A stretch of 64,000 nt of DNA from the NCBI GenBank assembly GCA_018398585.1, contig JAGTTD010000026.1, forward strand, positions 4,283,001-4,347,000, written 5' to 3'. The notes below the pieces were generated by a model. The model worked only from the letters and a program-made list of their open reading frames with translations. It was not told the DNA's origin and did not search any database. The DNA is from Simmondsia chinensis. Its lineage: Eukaryota; Streptophyta; Magnoliopsida; Caryophyllales; Simmondsiaceae. The position numbers and the translations under genes are program-made. Below are positions 10,487 to 23,100 of the stretch, one piece after another; the first letter of the stretch is position 1, and every line of letters begins with the position of its first letter.

Positions 10487-13300
10487 ATGGGTGATGCTGC
10501 TATTGCATGCGTTCTGTACGGTGGCCACTTTAGGGAGAGGGCAAAGTACACTAGTGAAAAATTGGCTTATATTTTTGTGGATGAGAAAACTAACTTCGCT
10601 GGTTTGCAAAGAACTGTGGCGGAGGTGATTGGTGCTCAGTTGGATGCGGGTTCAAAGATGCATTTTCAATCTTTCACCGCCGTTCCGGCCTTGCCCTTGT
10701 ACGATGTCGTTGACGATAGGTCCGTTATGTTTTGGAAGGCACTAGCCAAAGAAGATAGGGCGAAGCATCCTTTGATCGTAACTGTAGAGTCATCCGGTGA
10801 CAGGAATCCTAGCTTCGATTGGCAACGAACTCCCTTTCAAACAATTCCCGATGGTGACGAGAATAGTGGCCGTTCGCACCCTGAGGTTCCTGAGATTTTT
10901 GGTGGATGTATGGATTCGGGGATGGAAGAAGCAGCCTGTGTAGATGCATCTGATGTAGATTTGAACATGCCTACTGTGATGGTTGAGGCAACAGCAACAG
11001 GTGGAGATTGGGAAAATTCCAATCAAAGTGCATGGGATAATTTGGACAATATCAATTTATCCCAAGTGCAACTGACTGTACCTGATGCCTCACCTCCAGA
11101 GGGGCACACTTACGAGCATCGTAATATTTCCCGTGAAGACCCTCTGATTGTCGAACCTGAATTGGAACGGAATGCGGAACCCAGTGGTCAACCGAATGTC
11201 CACCCTGACATCCAAGCTGCTGGTGATCCTCGTTCTGATGATGAGGCTGGCTCCGGTGATGAGAGGAGCCGGATTAAAGGGGTATATGCGCAGGGCCGGA
11301 TGGTTGAATATATTGAAGTCAATCAAATATTTATGACGAAGAGGGACTTGTTGACTAACCTGGCAGTGATTGCGCTTAAGGAAAAAATTGAATTCAGGAG
11401 CTACAAGTCGAACAAATCCTTAACGGTTGTCCGCTGCGCATAAGAGGGCTGCACATGGAGGGTTCGGGCTACGTGTGTAGCAGATGGTGGCTGCTGGATG
11501 GTTACAAAAGTAGAAAAGAACCACAACCATCCTAGCGATCTCAGCACTGTTAGACACAGGCAGGCAACCAGTTGGGTCGTCGGGGAGTGCGTCCGCAAGA
11601 AACTTGTGAACCCCGGGAGAGTGTTCAAGCCACGGGATGTCATAGATGACATCCGTAGTTGCTACGGTGTCGATATCAGCTACAGTGTTGCTTGGAGGGC
11701 GAGAGAGTTTGCATACGACAATGTTAGATTGGGTACGGCCGAAGAGTCCTATGCATTCTTGCCTGCCTATCTGCAAGTCCTCAAACAGACTGACCTCGGT
11801 ACCACATTTTATTTACAGACATATGATGAAAGTAGGTTTCAGTACCTCTTCATTGCGTTTGGTGCTTCACTTAATGGGTACCGGTTTTGCCGGCCGGTTG
11901 TGAGCATTGACGCAACACATCTGAAGGGAAAGTACCAGGGTGTTCTGTTCATGGCCGTTTGCCACGATGCCAACCAGCAAATTTTCCCGATTGCTATCGG
12001 CATCGGTGATTCAGAGAATGATGCATCGTGGCATTGGTTCCTCAGTAGGTTGAAGGAAGTAACTGGGGAGCCTGCTGGACATGTCATTGTATCCGATAGA
12101 CACCGAAGCATCCAACGCGCGGTGGAAGAACTTTTCCCTGTCACATTTCACGGGCTCTGCATGAACCACTTGCTGAACAATTTGAAGGCCAAATTCAAGA
12201 GCAACAGGAAGCATTTGGATCAGTACTACTACAAAGCAGCCAAAGCATACAACATTCAAGAATTCCATAGTTTATTTTTCAGTTTATGTTGTGCCGTACC
12301 CGGGGCTAAAGATTACTTGGAAGATGTGGGACTGGACAAGTGGACTCGTTCCCACTCCCCTTGTGGTCGGTACAACATAATAACAACAAACATTTCAGAA
12401 TCCATGAATGCTGTATTGGTCAAGGTACATGGCTATCCAATTACAGCCCTTGTTGATGAGTGTAGGCTACTGTTGCAGCGGTGGTTTCACGAAAGAAGAG
12501 CCAAGGTTGAAGCTTGCATCAGTACAATGTCCCCCGACGTCGAAAAAAAATTACAAGACAGATTCAAGTTAGCAAGAACGATGACGGTAAGCTCCGTACA
12601 TATTGTCATGTTTAATCCCTACTACAAAGCATGTTTATAGCATGTTGGTGCTCTTCGAGTGTGAAATCTGCTAATTTTGGTGCCCTTCGAGTGTTTCGTT
12701 GCTTATGTTTTGTTGTTTTTTTTAAATTTTTTTTATTTTTCTCATATTTTTGTATTTTGCATGCACCTTGGTTGTTTGACGCGTTTGTCTATTATTGTGG
12801 TAATGCAGATATTGCGAGCTGATGATCATACGTTCGACGTCATCGATGGGGAGAAAAACTTTGTAACAGATATGTCGCTCTGGACATGTACCTACCACAG
12901 GTTTCACCTTGAGCAGCTTCCATGTGAGCATGCGTTAGCAGTGGTACAGCACAGTCCTTATGCTCTGTACGACTTGTGCTCGCCGTACTACAGTAGAGAA
13001 AATTGGTACGAGTCGTATAGAAGTGTCGTCTACCCGATGCCGCACATAAGTGACTGGCGTATCCCGCGTGATGTAGCTGACATGAATCTTCTTCCACCAG
13101 ACGTTAGAACCTCTTCTGGGAGGAGGCGGAAGAGGAGGATTCCGTCTGTCGGTGAGGAGCGTGTTCATCAAAGGTGCAGTCGGTGCAAGGAACACGGGCA
13201 TAACCGATCCACGTGCAAGAATCCAATTGCTCTGCATCCTAATGGCGAATACACCTCATCCAACTCCGGCCGTCCATCTCAAGTCCCTCCTCCAAATTAA
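10487..13300 (+). pseudogene. MuDR-type transposase (mudrA-like), one nonsense codon
   Basis: Two exons, 10487-12586 and 12809-13300, give about 863 codons in one frame, typical of plant MULE transposases. Residues 1-100 look like the N-terminal PB1/ubiquitin-like region; 110-260 is acidic linker. About 265-350 is the MuDR DNA-binding domain, ending in KNHNHPS. The MULE catalytic domain follows: D475 in SIDATHLK, D537 in VSDRHRS, a CMNH motif after it, and E638 in NISESMNAVL as the likely Glu. Exon 2 has a SWIM-type region ending LEQLPCEHA and a CX2CX4HX4C knuckle (CSRCKEHGHNRSTC). A TAA at 11441-11443 (codon 319) interrupts the DNA-binding domain, and the same frame continues after it. The ATG follows a good acceptor. 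Apart from the stop the gene looks intact, so loss is recent or the stop is bypassed. Confidence 0.88.
12587..12808 (+). other. Transposase intron, 222 bp, phase 0
   Basis: The donor ACG/GTAAGC and the acceptor TAATGCAG join two parts of one frame. The intron is T-rich and has in-frame stops. Retaining it would remove the SWIM region and zinc knuckle. Confidence 0.8.
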
Positions 13301-13640
13301 CTTACAGTCTTCAAATGTATAAATTTTACTTGTGACATACCTATATAATTTCGTTTTACCATAGGATTTATATTGTACATTACCATAGGATTTATATTGT
13401 ATCCAGTGTACTGAAAATTGTCGAAAGGTTGTGATGTGTATGTAATAGGGTAATGAAAATTGTGTATATTTTCATACTGTTGTATATTCCTGTAATGAAA
13501 ACTGTCAATGAATTGATTTGAAGTTGGTCCCAATTGTGTGTTCTAAGTGGTTGATGTGTTTTTCAAGTGTGTTACGATATATGTCGACATGCATGGATGG
13601 TGTATCGCCACACATATCAGCATCAAAAGTGTCCACAGGC
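13301..13640 (+). other. 3' region of the transposase gene
   Basis: AT-rich sequence without a reading frame directly after the stop codon. A 20-bp motif (accataggatttatattgta) occurs twice, near 13360 and 13383. It probably holds the 3' UTR and polyadenylation signals, though no single signal stands out. Confidence 0.4.
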
Positions 13641-14330
13641 CTGTGTCGCCACACTAAGTAGTTGAAACACACTTGTACAAGTTGATTTCACAGCATTAAT
13701 ACTTGTCATACACTAAGTATGGTAAGTCATACACCACTAAGTAGTTGAAATATACTTGTAGAAGTTGATTTCACACCATTAATACTCATCATGCACTATG
13801 TATGGTAGGTAATACACCACTAAGTAGTTGAAACACACTTGCACAAGTTGATTTCACACCATTAATACTCATCGTACACTATGTATGGTAAGTAATACAC
13901 CACTAAGTAGTTGAAACACACTTGTACAAGTTGATTTCACACCATTAATACTCATCATACACTATGTATGGTAGGTAATACACCACTAAGTAGTTGAAAC
14001 ACACTTGTACAAGTTGATTTCACACCATTAATACTTGTCATACACTAAGTATGGTAAGTCATACACCACTAAGTAGTTGAAACACACTTGTACATTTTGA
14101 TTTCACACTATTAAGACTTATCATACACTATGTATGGTAAGTCATACACTACTAAGTAGTTGAAACACACTTATACATGTTGATTTCACACCATTAATAC
14201 TTGTCATACACTAAGTATGGTAAGTCATACACCACTAAATAGTTGAAACACACTTGTACAAGTTGATTTCACACCATTAAGACTCATCATACACTATGTA
14301 TGGTAAACAAAACACTACTAAGTATTTGAA
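13641..14330 (-). repeat. Palindrome repeat array behind the transposase
   Basis: About eight units of about 82 bp in reverse orientation relative to the left arm (caagttgatttcacaccatt, then tcatacactatgtatggta, then accactaagtagttgaaaca). Units are very alike, so this array expanded recently. Confidence 0.8.
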
Positions 14331-14700
14331 ACACTATAATTGCCACAACTATCAATGAAATTGTGTACCAAGCAATATAAATGCCCTTGTTGATTTATAT
14401 GAATGAGGCTGACCGGTTGGGGTGGTTGGTGGTTGAACATTGAATGTTCAGGGGTCATAATGGACTACCAAGCAAGACATTTAATAACCTCAACTACCAC
14501 CTACTTTATCATACCCCTCTTCCACGGTTCTCCCCCTATAAAGGGATGAGATGGACAGGAAGCCAAGCATATACGGTTCCTCAATATATCGACCCGTTTA
14601 AATTCCTAATGTAAGTGGCTTTAGCAGCGGCGGTGGTGGGCCAGTGACAGCTGAGACACAAAGAGAGGTGGCACTTCTACGGATCATGTTTCATCAACGG
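14331..14700. other. Non-repeat island between arrays
   Basis: About 370 bp without palindrome units, with higher GC content and a TATA-like CCCTATAAAGGGATG near 14536. It might be captured host DNA, for example a promoter fragment, or an old part of the MULE. No protein signature was found. Confidence 0.35.
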
Positions 14701-15165
14701 TCTACCAAGCAATTAGTGGTGTATGATCAATCACACATGGTGTACAGTGTATGATGAGTTGTAATGGTGTGAAGTTCATCCGCATGATAAGGATCTTGAA
14801 CTTTGTATGCATGCAGTGGATGCACTTTACAGACAACATATGCAGAGGGACAACTGTATGTAGTTCCAGCAGTTATATATGTCCAGTTTGTCATACAAAT
14901 TGTCTGCAGGGTTTTAATGTGTGTCAAGTTCTACGTATCATACACAGTGTATGATGAGTTTTATGTATGGTAAAATCACGGGCTGTGCATGTATTTTTAA
15001 GTTTGTTGGAAATTATTGGTGTCACACCATTAATACGCTGTGTATGATGAGTTATATGGGTAAAAAATCAAGTTCTATAATTATTTTTTAGGTACTTAGT
15101 GGTGTATAACCAATCATAAACGGTGTAGGATGAGTTTTAATGGTTAATAAAAACCTTTGCACGTG
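14701..15165 (+). repeat. Degenerate palindrome units in + orientation
   Basis: Four or five diverged units with cacggtgtaggatgag-type palindrome halves and the linker taattagtggtgtatgatc. They have the orientation of the left arm, while the neighbouring array 13641-14330 has the opposite one. Confidence 0.6.
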
Positions 15166-15168
15166 TGA

Positions 15169-15408
15169 ATACATCAATAGGAACATACAACAACATCGAA
15201 ATATATAATATTACATACAACTTTCAATATAATGAATACAATGTAAATCCTTTGGTACAAGTATGCATTTTTATTACACCATTTGAAAATACATCAATAG
15301 GAACATACAACAATATCGAAATATACAATCTTACATACAACTTTTAATATAATGAATACAATGTAAATCCTTTGGTACAAGTATGCATTTTTATTACATA
15401 CAACTTTC
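15169..15408 (+). repeat. 120-bp tandem duplication
   Basis: Two nearly identical 120-bp copies start with atacatcaataggaacatac at 15169 and 15289. A shorter third piece follows to about 15440. It lies just past the 3' end of the peptidase-like gene. No coding function is apparent. Confidence 0.85.
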
Positions 15409-15674
15409 AGTATAATGAAAACAATGTATAATGAATAAAGTAATTTTATTGACATGTATGCATTTGAAGCCGTTTATTCCTTCCGTGTCTGTACAAGTGT
15501 ACAGAAGTATACATTCGCAATTTCCCCATCTGCGCTTGCGTGCATTGGGAGATGCTTAGTCTTTTGGTCAGCAAAAATTCTATAAACTTTACAACAAAAT
15601 TTCCACAGTCTGACCTGCAGTTAATATTAATACAGATTCCACAGTCAGAAATTATACATCATTGCAAGTAATGA

Positions 15675-16253
15675 CTATTTTGCATCCACTTCATAACCAA
15701 AAGTCCAAATGAACGGAATAGTAAAATTGTATGGGAAGTAGATGTCATACCCCCTTTGCTGTGGACATTCATTTCGGTTGTAAGTTACCGAGAAAGGCTT
15801 GCCCTTGAACTTTATGAGGTCCTTTCGGACATCCCAAAAATTAACCAACGCTAGAGCATGTGGAAGCAATTTTGCAATTGGTTCCACATGTTCTAATCTT
15901 GCTGCCCTGGATTTGGCGGAGTACAAGGAATCAAATACCTGTATCCGCCAATCATTAAGATGGATGGCAGCAAGGAACTAATGTTGATTAGGTTGATTAA
16001 TGGGCATGTATATCCGATCCACGTTGTGGCAGCTAACCCCATACGTGGCATCCCTGGCAAGGAACTTAACGATCAACGAATCAAAATCAGTAAAAGCTGA
16101 CTCAAGCGGGATTCCACTGTTTTGAATCTGTTTTAGTAGGGGTCCAAATTGAGGAGCAACTGTTGTGTCCGGGCATGTTGCCCTCTGGTCGAATTGCTCT
16201 GGCCACTGATGTTTCTTCTCCAAAATGTAGTGCAGAATTACATCCATTTCCTG
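15675..16253 (-). pseudogene. Ulp1/C48 peptidase-like domain exon
   Basis: It begins EMDVILHYI after an acceptor, continuing the WLTDE of the previous exon, a junction usual in plant Ulp1-like transposon proteins. DRIYMPINQPNQH ends in the expected catalytic His. The next codon, Trp in relatives, is TAG here (15980-15978). The frame goes on with LAAIHLNDWRIQVFDSL, which contains the expected Asp. The third motif reads CPQQRGYDIYF: Gln and Asp are kept, but Ile (15743-15741) stands where the nucleophilic Cys of the usual DCG belongs. Even read through, this would not be an active peptidase of the known type. Confidence 0.75.
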
Positions 16254-17319
16254 CTATTCAAAACTAATTAGTTGAGATAAGTTGATTTTACACACATAAA
16301 CAAGTTCATTTACCATAGTTCAACCCTATGACTAATCATACACTACTCTTTATTCAAAACACACTAACACAGGTTGATTTTACACCTTTAGCATCAACCA
16401 TACACGGTGTATGACTAGTAATACAACACTTACTTACTTAATACACAATAACATAAGTCGATTTAACACAGGTTGATTTTATTTATTAGTTGACACACGG
16501 CAAAACTATCATGATGGGAAACATACCTCATCAGTAAGCCAGGCGTCCTCGTTTCTCAACCGATACCAAAATTGACCCGTCGTCACAGTCAAAACAGAGA
16601 AATCCATTCGTTAATCATTAGGTAACGGAAAAGGGGTCTTCAAATCTCTGTAATATACAATACCAAGCATGATATATAAGCATACCATAAGAAAGATGAT
16701 TTCAGACCACTGTAACAGTAATTACTTGAAAAAACCAGCAAAATCTGATTTTATGCCATTAAACCTATCATACATTGTGTATGACAAGTCTTTTACCACT
16801 AATTGCTTGGAATACACCTGAATAAGTTCATTTTACACCATTATAACAAATCATATACAGTGTATGATTCGATTTCAGAACACTAACAGTAATTACTTGA
16901 AAAAATCAGCAAAAGTTGATTTTATGCCATTAAAACCTATCATACATTATGTATGCCAAGTCATTTACCACTAATTGCTTAAAATACACCTGAATCGAAT
17001 CATTTTACACCATTAAAACGCATCATACCCAGTGTATGATTCGATTTCAGACCACTGTACCCCTAATTACTTGAATAAAACAGCAAAAGTTGATTTTATG
17101 CCATTATAACCTATCATACATTGTGTATGACAAATCATTTACCACTAATTAATTAAAATATACCTGAATAAGTTCATTTGATGCCATTATAGTGCATCAT
17201 ACACAGTGTTTGATTTTATTTCAGACACCACTAATTACTTGAAACACACCTAAGAAAGATGCATTCTAGAAACATCTACATACAAATTATCAAAAAGCAT
17301 CGTGAAAAATCACACTTAC
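16254..17319 (-). repeat. Palindrome units in introns of the Ulp1-like gene
   Basis: The introns 17319-16648 and 16526-16254 contain about ten palindrome units like those of the arms, for example tcatacattgtgtatgac with the linker attaaaacctatcataca. The small exon 16647-16527 sits between them. Confidence 0.75.
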
Positions 17320-18342
17320 TTAGCGACCGTTGCGTGGAAACTTTTGTAAAAATCTTCAGAATCTTCTATGTCTTTGTCGGAGGGAGGCTGGAATGGATTG
17401 AAGGGCAGAACTGGCTCTGGTCCAGGATGGGTAATTTTTGCCCGTTTGCTCTTACCCTCCGCAGTCCATTCCTCACCTTTGTACTTAGGGTTTGGCTTGG
17501 GGTCCCTCCTCTCTTGCCCCAATCTACACACTGTCTCGGACAATGTCAACAAGTTTTCAACGCCTTCCACATGCGGTGACGATGGTTCCTTGAAGACATT
17601 TTCCTCGGCCCTAGATGGCATAGCACATAGCAAAAGTTAATAAGCATCAACATGCATGAAAACATAACAAATTGGGACACTAACAAGGAATCTAGTGTCT
17701 TACCCAGTACGTACAGGAGAAACTATTATGGCTTGCTCAATCGGGGATAGATGAGCGGAAGTCGATGAACATAAGTGCGGCGATGTGGCCTGCGCTTGAC
17801 GGTCTGAGAGCAGCTCCTTAATCAGTGCATCTTGAGCCTCAAATCATCGTTCGTATATTTGCAGCATTCGCTGGTGCACTTCAAGCTGCATCCGTACCAT
17901 TTGCACATCTTTATCCTTCGCTTCGAGTCTCTCCATAACCTGCAATAAGTCCTCCAAATTGGCATAATCAGCAAATTTGAATAATGTAGTATCCACAAGG
18001 ATAAAAATGCGATTAAATAAACACAAAACAATTCATCATACCGATTGGTCCGCCGAATTGGTTGACGTAGGATACGGGTCCTCCCTGGATGCCGGCAACG
18101 GAGGTTGAGTTGCCAATGGTTGTGGCTCCTCACCAAGCTCTGCTGGCATTGCCATAACAGGAGATTGAAATCCCTCCTCAGCATCCTCAGCATAGGGAAT
18201 GCCTTGTAGATTAGGCTGACCGGCTTCCGCACTCGTCAGTCTAATCGGTTCGGCATTCAATTGCTGATCAAAGGAAGATACATCATATACACGTTAGTAA
18301 AATTACAAAACACACTTCTAACCCAAAATATATGAAACATAC

Positions 18343-19076
18343 AGTAGTAAAACAATAACAACATTGTGTATTTATTCCCTGATCAAATATCGTTGAGAGC
18401 AGAGCGGAGTACGGAGCCTTAACGGACATCTTCCAGTTAAGGATCTGCCCAAGAGGCTGGTCGCCAACCCTCACCGCCCCAACCTTGGCAAGTTCTGGAA
18501 GGGTTTCCAGGACAAATATGGAAACCACATCGTAGAACCCGTGGACGGAGTAGGTATTCTCCAAATCGTGGTGCATTCTTGCAGCGAAATCCTTGAGCTT
18601 CCGCACCAAGAATTTCCAGCTCAAGAATCCCCATGCAACACGATTGAAAGAGTCCACATTGTCCACGAGGGCTAGGATGTTCGGGTCAATGCCCGTTTGC
18701 TTGCATTTGGCAAATAGTAGACCCTCGACCAGGTACGCAATAGCAAGCTTAACCTGGTCCTCCATGATGGAGCAGGTTCTGCATGCATCAAAAAGCTGCT
18801 GCCTAGTCATCCTCCCCCTCATGCCATACTTGGCAACCGGCCTGTTGGGACCACCTCGTACATCTTCCACACCGGCATATCTCAAGCCGTGAGAATGCAA
18901 AACTCCCTCCTCCCAAGGTGCACTACCTTCCCACCAAATAAGAATGATAACTCCTCGGGATTGGGGTTGGCCACCTGGTGGAGAAGGACAACGTGAATGA
19001 GACTATGCCAGAAGCTGACATTGGTCTCACTCAGCCCAAGCAGATGCCCTACATTGTATTGTGAGGCAAGGGCAAG
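18343..19076 (-). pseudogene. DUF1985-like domain exon
   Basis: After the acceptor ttacag the exon reads LALASQYNVGHLLGL and goes on to FCILT, where one base is missing in a G run near 18888. The next frame continues with GLRYAGVEDVRGG and runs through IFDQ to a GTATGT donor. Exon length, 734 bp, is one short of a multiple of three, as the neighbouring phases require. The assignment to DUF1985 rests on the FCILTGLRYA-type motif and gene context; moderate certainty. Confidence 0.6.
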
Positions 19077-19319
19077 CTGTAATGCAAAACACTTTTAGTT
19101 AATATGGGATCATAAATGTCATTGTCAAAAGTCAACATAATTAAAATGGATACAGTGTCAAACCTTAGCTTCGTCGTCCTTCAAGATTTCCTTTATCTTC
19201 GTAACAACCTTGGTTGACAAACTTATTTGGTTGACTTGGAGGAATTTCCAGAAACCCCTTGGGAAAATGTAATCAACCTCAACTGTAGGACGGCTCTTCC
19301 TACGTGTGTAAAATGCCAT

Positions 19320-19904
19320 CTGAAATAAAAGCAATACACCATTAATTACTGAACACAAACAGACACACTTTGGTTCTACACCATTGAAACAAATCATACA
19401 GAGTGTATGATTGATTATACACCACCACTAATTACTTATAATACACAAACACAAGTTGGTTATACACCATTAAAACCAATCCTACACACTGTATGATCGA
19501 TTATACACCACTAATTACTTAATATAAACAAACACAGGTTGGTTATACACCATTAAACCCAATCAGACACGCTGTATGGTTGCTCATAAACCACTTACTT
19601 AAAAAATATATACACAAGTTGATATTACACCATTAAAACCAATCCTACACACTGTATGGTTGCTCATACGAAACATGCAGAAGTTCATTATACCACAAAT
19701 GTCGATTTTACGTGAAAAAAAACCACAAAACATGCAAAATATCATTTTACACAAATAAAAAACACTAATCACAAAGCCACTAACACCAAAACCCTAAACT
19801 CTAACAAATACTATGCACTATGTTCAGAAAATGGTACGAAACAAACGGATATTATACATTGGAGTACCAAAACCCTAAACCCTACAAAAATAACTCTTAC
19901 TCAC
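19320..19904 (-). repeat. 5'-leader intron of the Ulp1-like gene with palindrome units
   Basis: The donor CGAAG/GTGAGTAAG at 19904 and the acceptor tttatttcag ending at 19320, immediately before the ATG (19319-19317), define 585 bp. About four palindrome units lie at 19380-19690. The layout mirrors the transposase gene, although the leader exon sequence differs. Confidence 0.65.
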
Positions 19905-20179
19905 CTTCGAAAATGGTGATTAAAGACTGGAGCAGCTATAGATCAAGGATGAAGGTGTGAAAACAGAGGTCAGACCCACGGGAACGAGAATCGCAGCTGA
20001 CGTAGAGGAGAAAGAGGATGAACAAATTCGGAAAGAGGAGAGAGAGAATGAACGGGTGAGAGAAAGAGGAGAGTGACTGGTGGCTTGTAAAACAAGTTGC
20101 TTATGGGGAAGACAAAAAGGCGGGAAGGAATTTTACAGCTGTAAGTAAATGAGGCGAGAGCAGGGGTACGGATGGGATG
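19905..20179 (-). promoter_or_regulatory. Promoter/leader region of the Ulp1-like gene
   Basis: Non-repeat sequence between the leader intron and the right arm, rich in C and T on the - strand. It does not match the left leader beyond base composition, so the two genes have separate promoters placed at the inner edges of the arms. Confidence 0.4.
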
Positions 20180-23100
20180 GCATTAAATGAGGAGAGAGAA
20201 AGGGGACGGGTTGGGGGGGGGGGGGGGGTGAATGGGAGGGCCTTTTTGAAGGGAAATCGTACGGATTACTTTACTCAAAATGTACATATATTTTTTTTAA
20301 ATACACATCCCAAAAATACACAAATACACGCTGATTTTACACAAATATAACCCATTATACACCGTGTATGAAGTGCATCATACACCAATAAAACTTGAAA
20401 TACACGTATATAAGCAGATTTCAGACCACTGTACCCCTAAATACATGAAAAAACCTACAAAAGTTGATTTTATGCCAATAAAACCTATCATACATTGTGT
20501 ATGACAAGTTCTTTACCGCTAATTACTTCAAGTATACCTGAATAAGGTCACTTTATACCACTATAACGCATCATACCCAGTTTATGATTCGATTTCAGAC
20601 CACTGTACCCCTAATTACTTGAAAAAAAAAACAGCAAAAGTTGATTTTATGCCATTATAACCTATCATACATTGTGTATGATAAGTCATTTACCACTAAT
20701 TGTTTTAACAACACCTGAATAAGTTCATTTTACACTATTAAAACTCATCATACCCAGTGTATGATTCGATTTCAGACCACTATACCCCTAATTACTTGAA
20801 AAAACCAGTAAAAGTTGATTTTATGCCATTTAAACCTATCATATATTGTGTATGACAAGTTATTTACCACTAATTTCTTGGAATATACCTGAATAAGTTC
20901 ATTTTACACCATTAAAACGCATCATACCCAGTGTATGATTCGATTTCAGACCACTTACCCCTAATTACTTGAAAAAAACAGCAAAAGTTAATTTTTTGCC
21001 ATTATAACCTATCATACATTGTGTATGATAAGTCATTTACCACTAATTGTTTTAACTACACCTGAATAAGTTTATTTTACACCATTAAAACTCATCATAC
21101 CAAGTGTATGATACGATTTCAGACCACTATACCCCTAATTACTTGAAAAAACCAGTAAAAGTTGATTTTATGCCATTTAAACCTATCATACATTGTGTAT
21201 GACAAGTCATTTACCACTAATTGCTTGGAATATACCTGAATAAGTTTATTTTACACTATTAAAACCCATCATACCCAGTGTATGATTCGATTTCAGACCA
21301 CTGCAACAGTAATTACAAAAAAAACTGCAAAAGTTGATTTAATGCCATTAAAACCTATAATAATTTGTGTATGATAGGTCATTTACCACTAATTACTTGA
21401 AACATACCTGAAAAGGTTCATATTAAACCATTTTAACGCATCATACCCATTGTATGATTCGATTTCAGCCCACTATAACAGTAATTACTTGAAAAAAACA
21501 GCAAAAGTTGATTTTATTCCATTATAACCTATCATACATTGTGTATGATAAGTCATTTACCACTAATTTCTTGAAATATACCTGAAAAAGTTTATTATAA
21601 CCATTTTAAGGGATCATACACAGTGTAGGACCTGATTTCAGACCACTGTAAGACTAAATACCTAAAAAAACTGCAAAAGTTGATTTTAAGCCATTAAAAC
21701 CTTTAATAATTTGTGTATGATAAGTCATTTATCACTAATTACTTGAAACATACATGAAAAGGTTCATATTAAACCATTTTAATGCATCATACCCATTGTA
21801 TGATTCAATTTCAGCCCACTATAACAATAATTACTTAAAAAAATTAGTAAAAGTTGATTTTATGCTATTTAAACCTATCATACATTGTGTATGACAAGTC
21901 ATTTACCACTAATTGCTTGGAATACACTGGAATAAGTTTATTTTACACCATTAAAATGCATCATACCCATGGTATGATTCTATTTCAGACCAATGCAACA
22001 GTAATTACATAAAAAAACTGCAAAAGTTGATTTCATGCCATTGAAACCTATAATAATTTGTGTATGATAAGTCATTTCCCACTAATTACTTGAAACATAT
22101 CTGAAAAGGTTCATTTTAAACCATTTTAATGCATCATACCCATTGTATGATTCGATTTCAGCCCACTGTAACAGTAATTACTTGAAAAAAGAGCAAAAGT
22201 TGATTTTATACCATTAAAACCTATCATACATTGTGCATGACAAGTCTTTTACCACTAATTGCTTGGAATACACCTGAATAAGTTCATTTTACACCATTAA
22301 AACGCATCATACCCAGTGTATGATTCGATTTCAGACCACTGTACCCCTAATTACTTGAAAAAAATAGCAAAAGTTGATTTTATGCCATTATAACCTATCA
22401 TACATTGTGTATGATAAGTCATTTACAACTAATTGCTTGAACTACACCTGAATAAGTTCATTTTACACCATTAAAACGCATCATACCCAGTGTATGATTC
22501 GATTTCAGACCACTATACCCCTAATTACTTGAAAAAAATAGCAAAAGTTGATTTTTTGCCATTATAACCTATCATACATTGTGTATGATAAGTCATTTAC
22601 CACTAATTGCTTGAAATACACCTGAATAAGTTCATTTTACACCATTAAAACGCATCATACCCAGTGTATGATTCGATTTCAGACCACTGCAACAGTAATT
22701 ACGTAAAAAAATCTGCAAAAGTTGATTTCATGCCATTAAAACCTATAATAATTTGTGTATGATAGGTCATTTACCACTAATTACTTGAAACATACCTGAA
22801 AAGGTTCATATTAAACCATTTTAACTCATCATACCCATTGTATGATTCGATTTCAGCCCACTGTAACAGTAATTACTTAAAAAAACAGTAAAAGTTGATT
22901 TTATGCCATTAAAACCTATCATACATTGTGTATGACAAGTCTTTTACCACTAATTGCTTGGAATACACCTGAATAAGTTCATTTTACACCATTAAAACGC
23001 ATCATACCTAGTGTATGATTTGATTTCAGACAACTGTACCCCTTATTACTTGAAAAAATCAGCAAAAGTTGATTTTATGCCATTATAACCTATCATACAT

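Larger units (their letters stand above)
15675..19904 (-). pseudogene. DUF1985 / Ulp1-like gene of the MULE, eight exons, disabled
   Basis: A consistent model on the - strand: 5'-leader exon ending at 19905, then coding exons 19319-19164, 19076-18343, 18263-18042, 17939-17704, 17610-17320, 16647-16527 and 16253-15675. All junctions have GT-AG signals and matching phases. Such genes code for an N-terminal DUF1985-like region, a linker with coiled-coil tendency (about 17930-17850) and a C-terminal SUMO-protease-like domain. Disabling changes: a one-base loss near 18888, TGA at 17846-17844, TAA at 16613-16611, TAG at 15980-15978. The catalytic Cys is also missing. The gene converges on the transposase and, like it, starts near an inverted arm. 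Function in transposition is unknown. Confidence 0.75.

Noticed and set aside
15165..15347. 60-codon repeat protein (two NTSIGTYNNIEIYN blocks)
   Set aside because: It is a translation of the 120-bp tandem duplication, with no sign of coding selection.
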